The notes below the pieces were generated by a model. That model saw only the letters and a list, made by a program, of their open reading frames with translations, ran no database searches and was not told the DNA's origin. Shown one piece after another: positions 33,974 to 35,481 of a stretch of DNA of 35,481 bases; positions within the stretch are counted from its first letter, which is position 1, and every line of letters begins with the position of its first letter. This stretch comes from Stieleria sedimenti (lineage in GTDB: Bacteria > Planctomycetota > Planctomycetia > Pirellulales > Pirellulaceae). The position numbers and the translations under genes are program-made. Where the stretch lies: the NCBI RefSeq assembly GCF_025060895.1, contig NZ_JANZKV010000011.1:30110-65590 (forward strand), in the 5' to 3' direction.

Positions 33974-35278
33974 CTATGAATCTCCGTCTTCATCACCATC
34001 GTTGTCATCTTCATCGTCCTTGTCGTCATCACTCTGCTCGGTTTCGTCCGGTTTGTCTTCGAGTTCGATGTCGAATTTCTGTTCCAGTTGGGCTTTGATG
34101 AAATCACTCAGGCCCTCTCCTCGCAGTTGTCTGGCGGTGGCCAGGATTTCACCGCTGTCACCGTCGACGAGCAGGACAAAGGGGATGGCGCTGACATCGT
34201 GCATGCCGCTGAGCGTCATGTCGCCCATCTTACCCTCGTAGATCTGTGGCCAAGCTAGTTCGCGTTTTTCTCGAAAATCCTGGATCTTTTCCTCCATGTC
34301 GGGACGGTCGAGACTGATGCCAAGGATCTCGAACCCGTTTTCGTGCCAGTTCGCGTAGGCTTTTTTCATGTGTGGGATTTCGCGGACACAGGGACCGCAC
34401 CAGGTTGCCCAGAAATCCAACATCACGAGCTTGTCCGCATAGGAATCGGGGAAGTTGATCTCGTCGCCGTCCATCGTCGTCGCGGTGAACGTCAACGCTG
34501 GTTTGCCGATCGTCAGATCCGGTGGCATCTGCATTTGCTCCAGTTCTTCGGCGGCTTCGTTCAGCGAGAGTGCTCCGTCCTCTAATTCGAACACATAGGT
34601 TGTGCCCGTAAAGTTGAAGGGGGTGCCGACGGAAGCTGTTTCGAATCGACGACTGATTTTTCCATTTCCGTCACGGTCGACGGGAAGTCGCGTCGTCGAC
34701 GATGGCGCCCCGCTGACGAACGTGCTGAATTCTTGTCCGTCCAATTCATACGTGTATTCGTAACCAAAATCGGTATAGAACAGAATCGTGTCTTTGAGTG
34801 ATTGGCGGCGCTCGTCGTTCGGATCGAAGCGATAGAAATTGATCGTGCCGATCTTGTCCTCCCCCAAGTCGATTTCTCCACTTCCGCTGTACATCGTGCT
34901 GTCCCCTTGCGTGGTGGATTTCCACTTCGGTTCGGGGTCGTTGGTCAAGTCTCCATCGCCGTTGGTGTCGATGTACAGTTTCGAGTCGCCCTCCTCGGGC
35001 TCATCCAAGATGTAAGCCCACTTTTGATCGCCGACTTTGAAGAATCCGTAGCGGGGTGCTTGCAGGTCTTCCGGTGCCACCTCGACGATGTCGGCTTCCT
35101 GGTCCATCTTGGATTGGATCGGACGATAGCCGCCGACCTTTCGCGTGACGCCACTGGAAAGAAAGTCGGCTTTGAGCGTTTGGGCTTGGACGTCCGACTC
35201 ACCACCGCAGAAAAAGACCGAGCAGCAGACAAGAGCCGGGAAAACTACCGCGAGACGCGGACCATGAAAAGAAGTCAT
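33974..35278 (-). CDS. Exported TlpA-like thioredoxin-fold protein with Ca2+-binding-like loops
   Basis: This is a 434-residue protein with a signal peptide (about 1-33, ending DVQAQ). The C-terminal part (about 255-400) is a TlpA/ResA-type thioredoxin domain: GKPALTFTATTMDGD, LDFWATWCGPCVREIPHMKK (WCGPC 293-297), GFEILGISLD and the cis-proline region SAIPFVLLVDG. Both active-site cysteines are present, so disulfide reductase or oxidase activity outside the cytoplasm is likely. The N-terminal half has two Asp-rich loops, DTNGDGDLTND (104-114) and DRDGNGKISRR (201-211), resembling calcium-binding EF-hand or dockerin loops. The C-terminus is a strongly acidic tail (about 408-434). The ATG has no strong ribosome binding site. 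Partner and substrate are unknown. Confidence 0.9.
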   Translation of the reverse strand: MTSFHGPRLAVVFPALVCCSVFFCGGESDVQAQTLKADFLSSGVTRKVGGYRPIQSKMDQEADIVEVAPEDLQAPRYGFFKVGDQKWAYILDEPEEGDSKLYIDTNGDGDLTNDPEPKWKSTTQGDSTMYSGSGEIDLGEDKIGTINFYRFDPNDERRQSLKDTILFYTDFGYEYTYELDGQEFSTFVSGAPSSTTRLPVDRDGNGKISRRFETASVGTPFNFTGTTYVFELEDGALSLNEAAEELEQMQMPPDLTIGKPALTFTATTMDGDEINFPDSYADKLVMLDFWATWCGPCVREIPHMKKAYANWHENGFEILGISLDRPDMEEKIQDFREKRELAWPQIYEGKMGDMTLSGMHDVSAIPFVLLVDGDSGEILATARQLRGEGLSDFIKAQLEQKFDIELEDKPDETEQSDDDKDDEDDNDGDEDGDS

Positions 35279-35463
35279 TGAAGGGATTCCGTTAGATCGG
35301 GATGACTGATTTGATCAGACCTGTGCAAACGAAGCACTGGCGTTGCGATCCCTGCAGAATGGAGTCGATCACAAGTGTTTCCGTCCACCGGCTTGATGAA
35401 ATTCTATTCTAGCGATCTTCGGCGGCACCGGGGCGCCGGGCCGCCACCCGGATCTTCGGGAGA

Positions 35464-35481
35464 TAGCGGAACGGCGCGAGC
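35464..35481. repeat. Family A palindrome cut by the window end
   Basis: TAGCGGAACGGCGCGAGC matches the left arm of the copy beginning at 31724. The right arm lies outside the window. Confidence 0.7.

Overview
The window looks like a chromosome segment of a planctomycete, most likely Pirellulaceae (Rhodopirellula/Stieleria-like). This is an inference from gene content: a formylglycine sulfatase, a very large PVC-type ThuA / dehydrogenase / CxxCH haem protein, tandem secreted amidohydrolases, weak Shine-Dalgarno signals, GC-rich coding DNA, and intergenic gaps packed with interspersed palindromic repeats. No rRNA, tRNA, CRISPR array, phage gene or transposase gene was seen.

Layout. Positions 0.2-5.7 kb hold a dodecin and two consecutive exported amidohydrolase genes; the first is a double-domain protein. 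Positions 5.7-12.7 kb run on the minus strand: a secreted arylsulfatase, a Uma2-family protein and the 1455-residue ThuA/PVC haem protein. Positions 13.2-15.6 kb (minus) carry a two-gene unit: an AstE/AspA-like zinc deacylase followed by a RimK-type ATP-grasp ligase fused to an RCK_C domain. Positions 15.8-17.5 kb (plus) carry a soluble Hanks-type kinase and a PP2C phosphatase. Positions 17.6-20.5 kb (minus) carry two magnesium transporters, MgtE and CorA, separated by a 35-bp tandem repeat. Positions 20.6-24.1 kb (minus) are a tightly overlapping three-gene operon: a PP2C phosphatase fused to a cyclic-nucleotide-binding domain, then two paralogous glutamate-receptor-like channel proteins. Positions 24.4-31.6 kb hold two divergent giant MscS-family channels. 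Positions 32.0-35.3 kb (minus) hold a ThrE-type exporter, a possible 38-residue membrane peptide and an exported TlpA-like thioredoxin.

The most interesting part is the operon at 20.6-24.1 kb. Both channel genes have the ionotropic-glutamate-receptor plan: a split periplasmic binding domain interrupted by a two-helix pore. One keeps a textbook K+ filter (TVGYGD). Its partner has a shorter, unrelated sequence (LLGHKG) there. Both junctions are 4-bp ATGA overlaps, so a heteromeric, phosphatase-linked ligand-gated channel is a reasonable hypothesis. With the kinase/PP2C pair, MgtE, CorA and two MscS channels alongside, 15.8-31.6 kb reads as an ion-handling and phospho-signalling neighbourhood.

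The intergenic DNA is the second notable feature. At least six repeat types recur, several as near-perfect inverted repeats. In one place (24.24-24.39 kb) one palindromic family appears inserted into another. Some repeats run in frame into the 5' ends of reading frames, so several starts are placed further downstream here.
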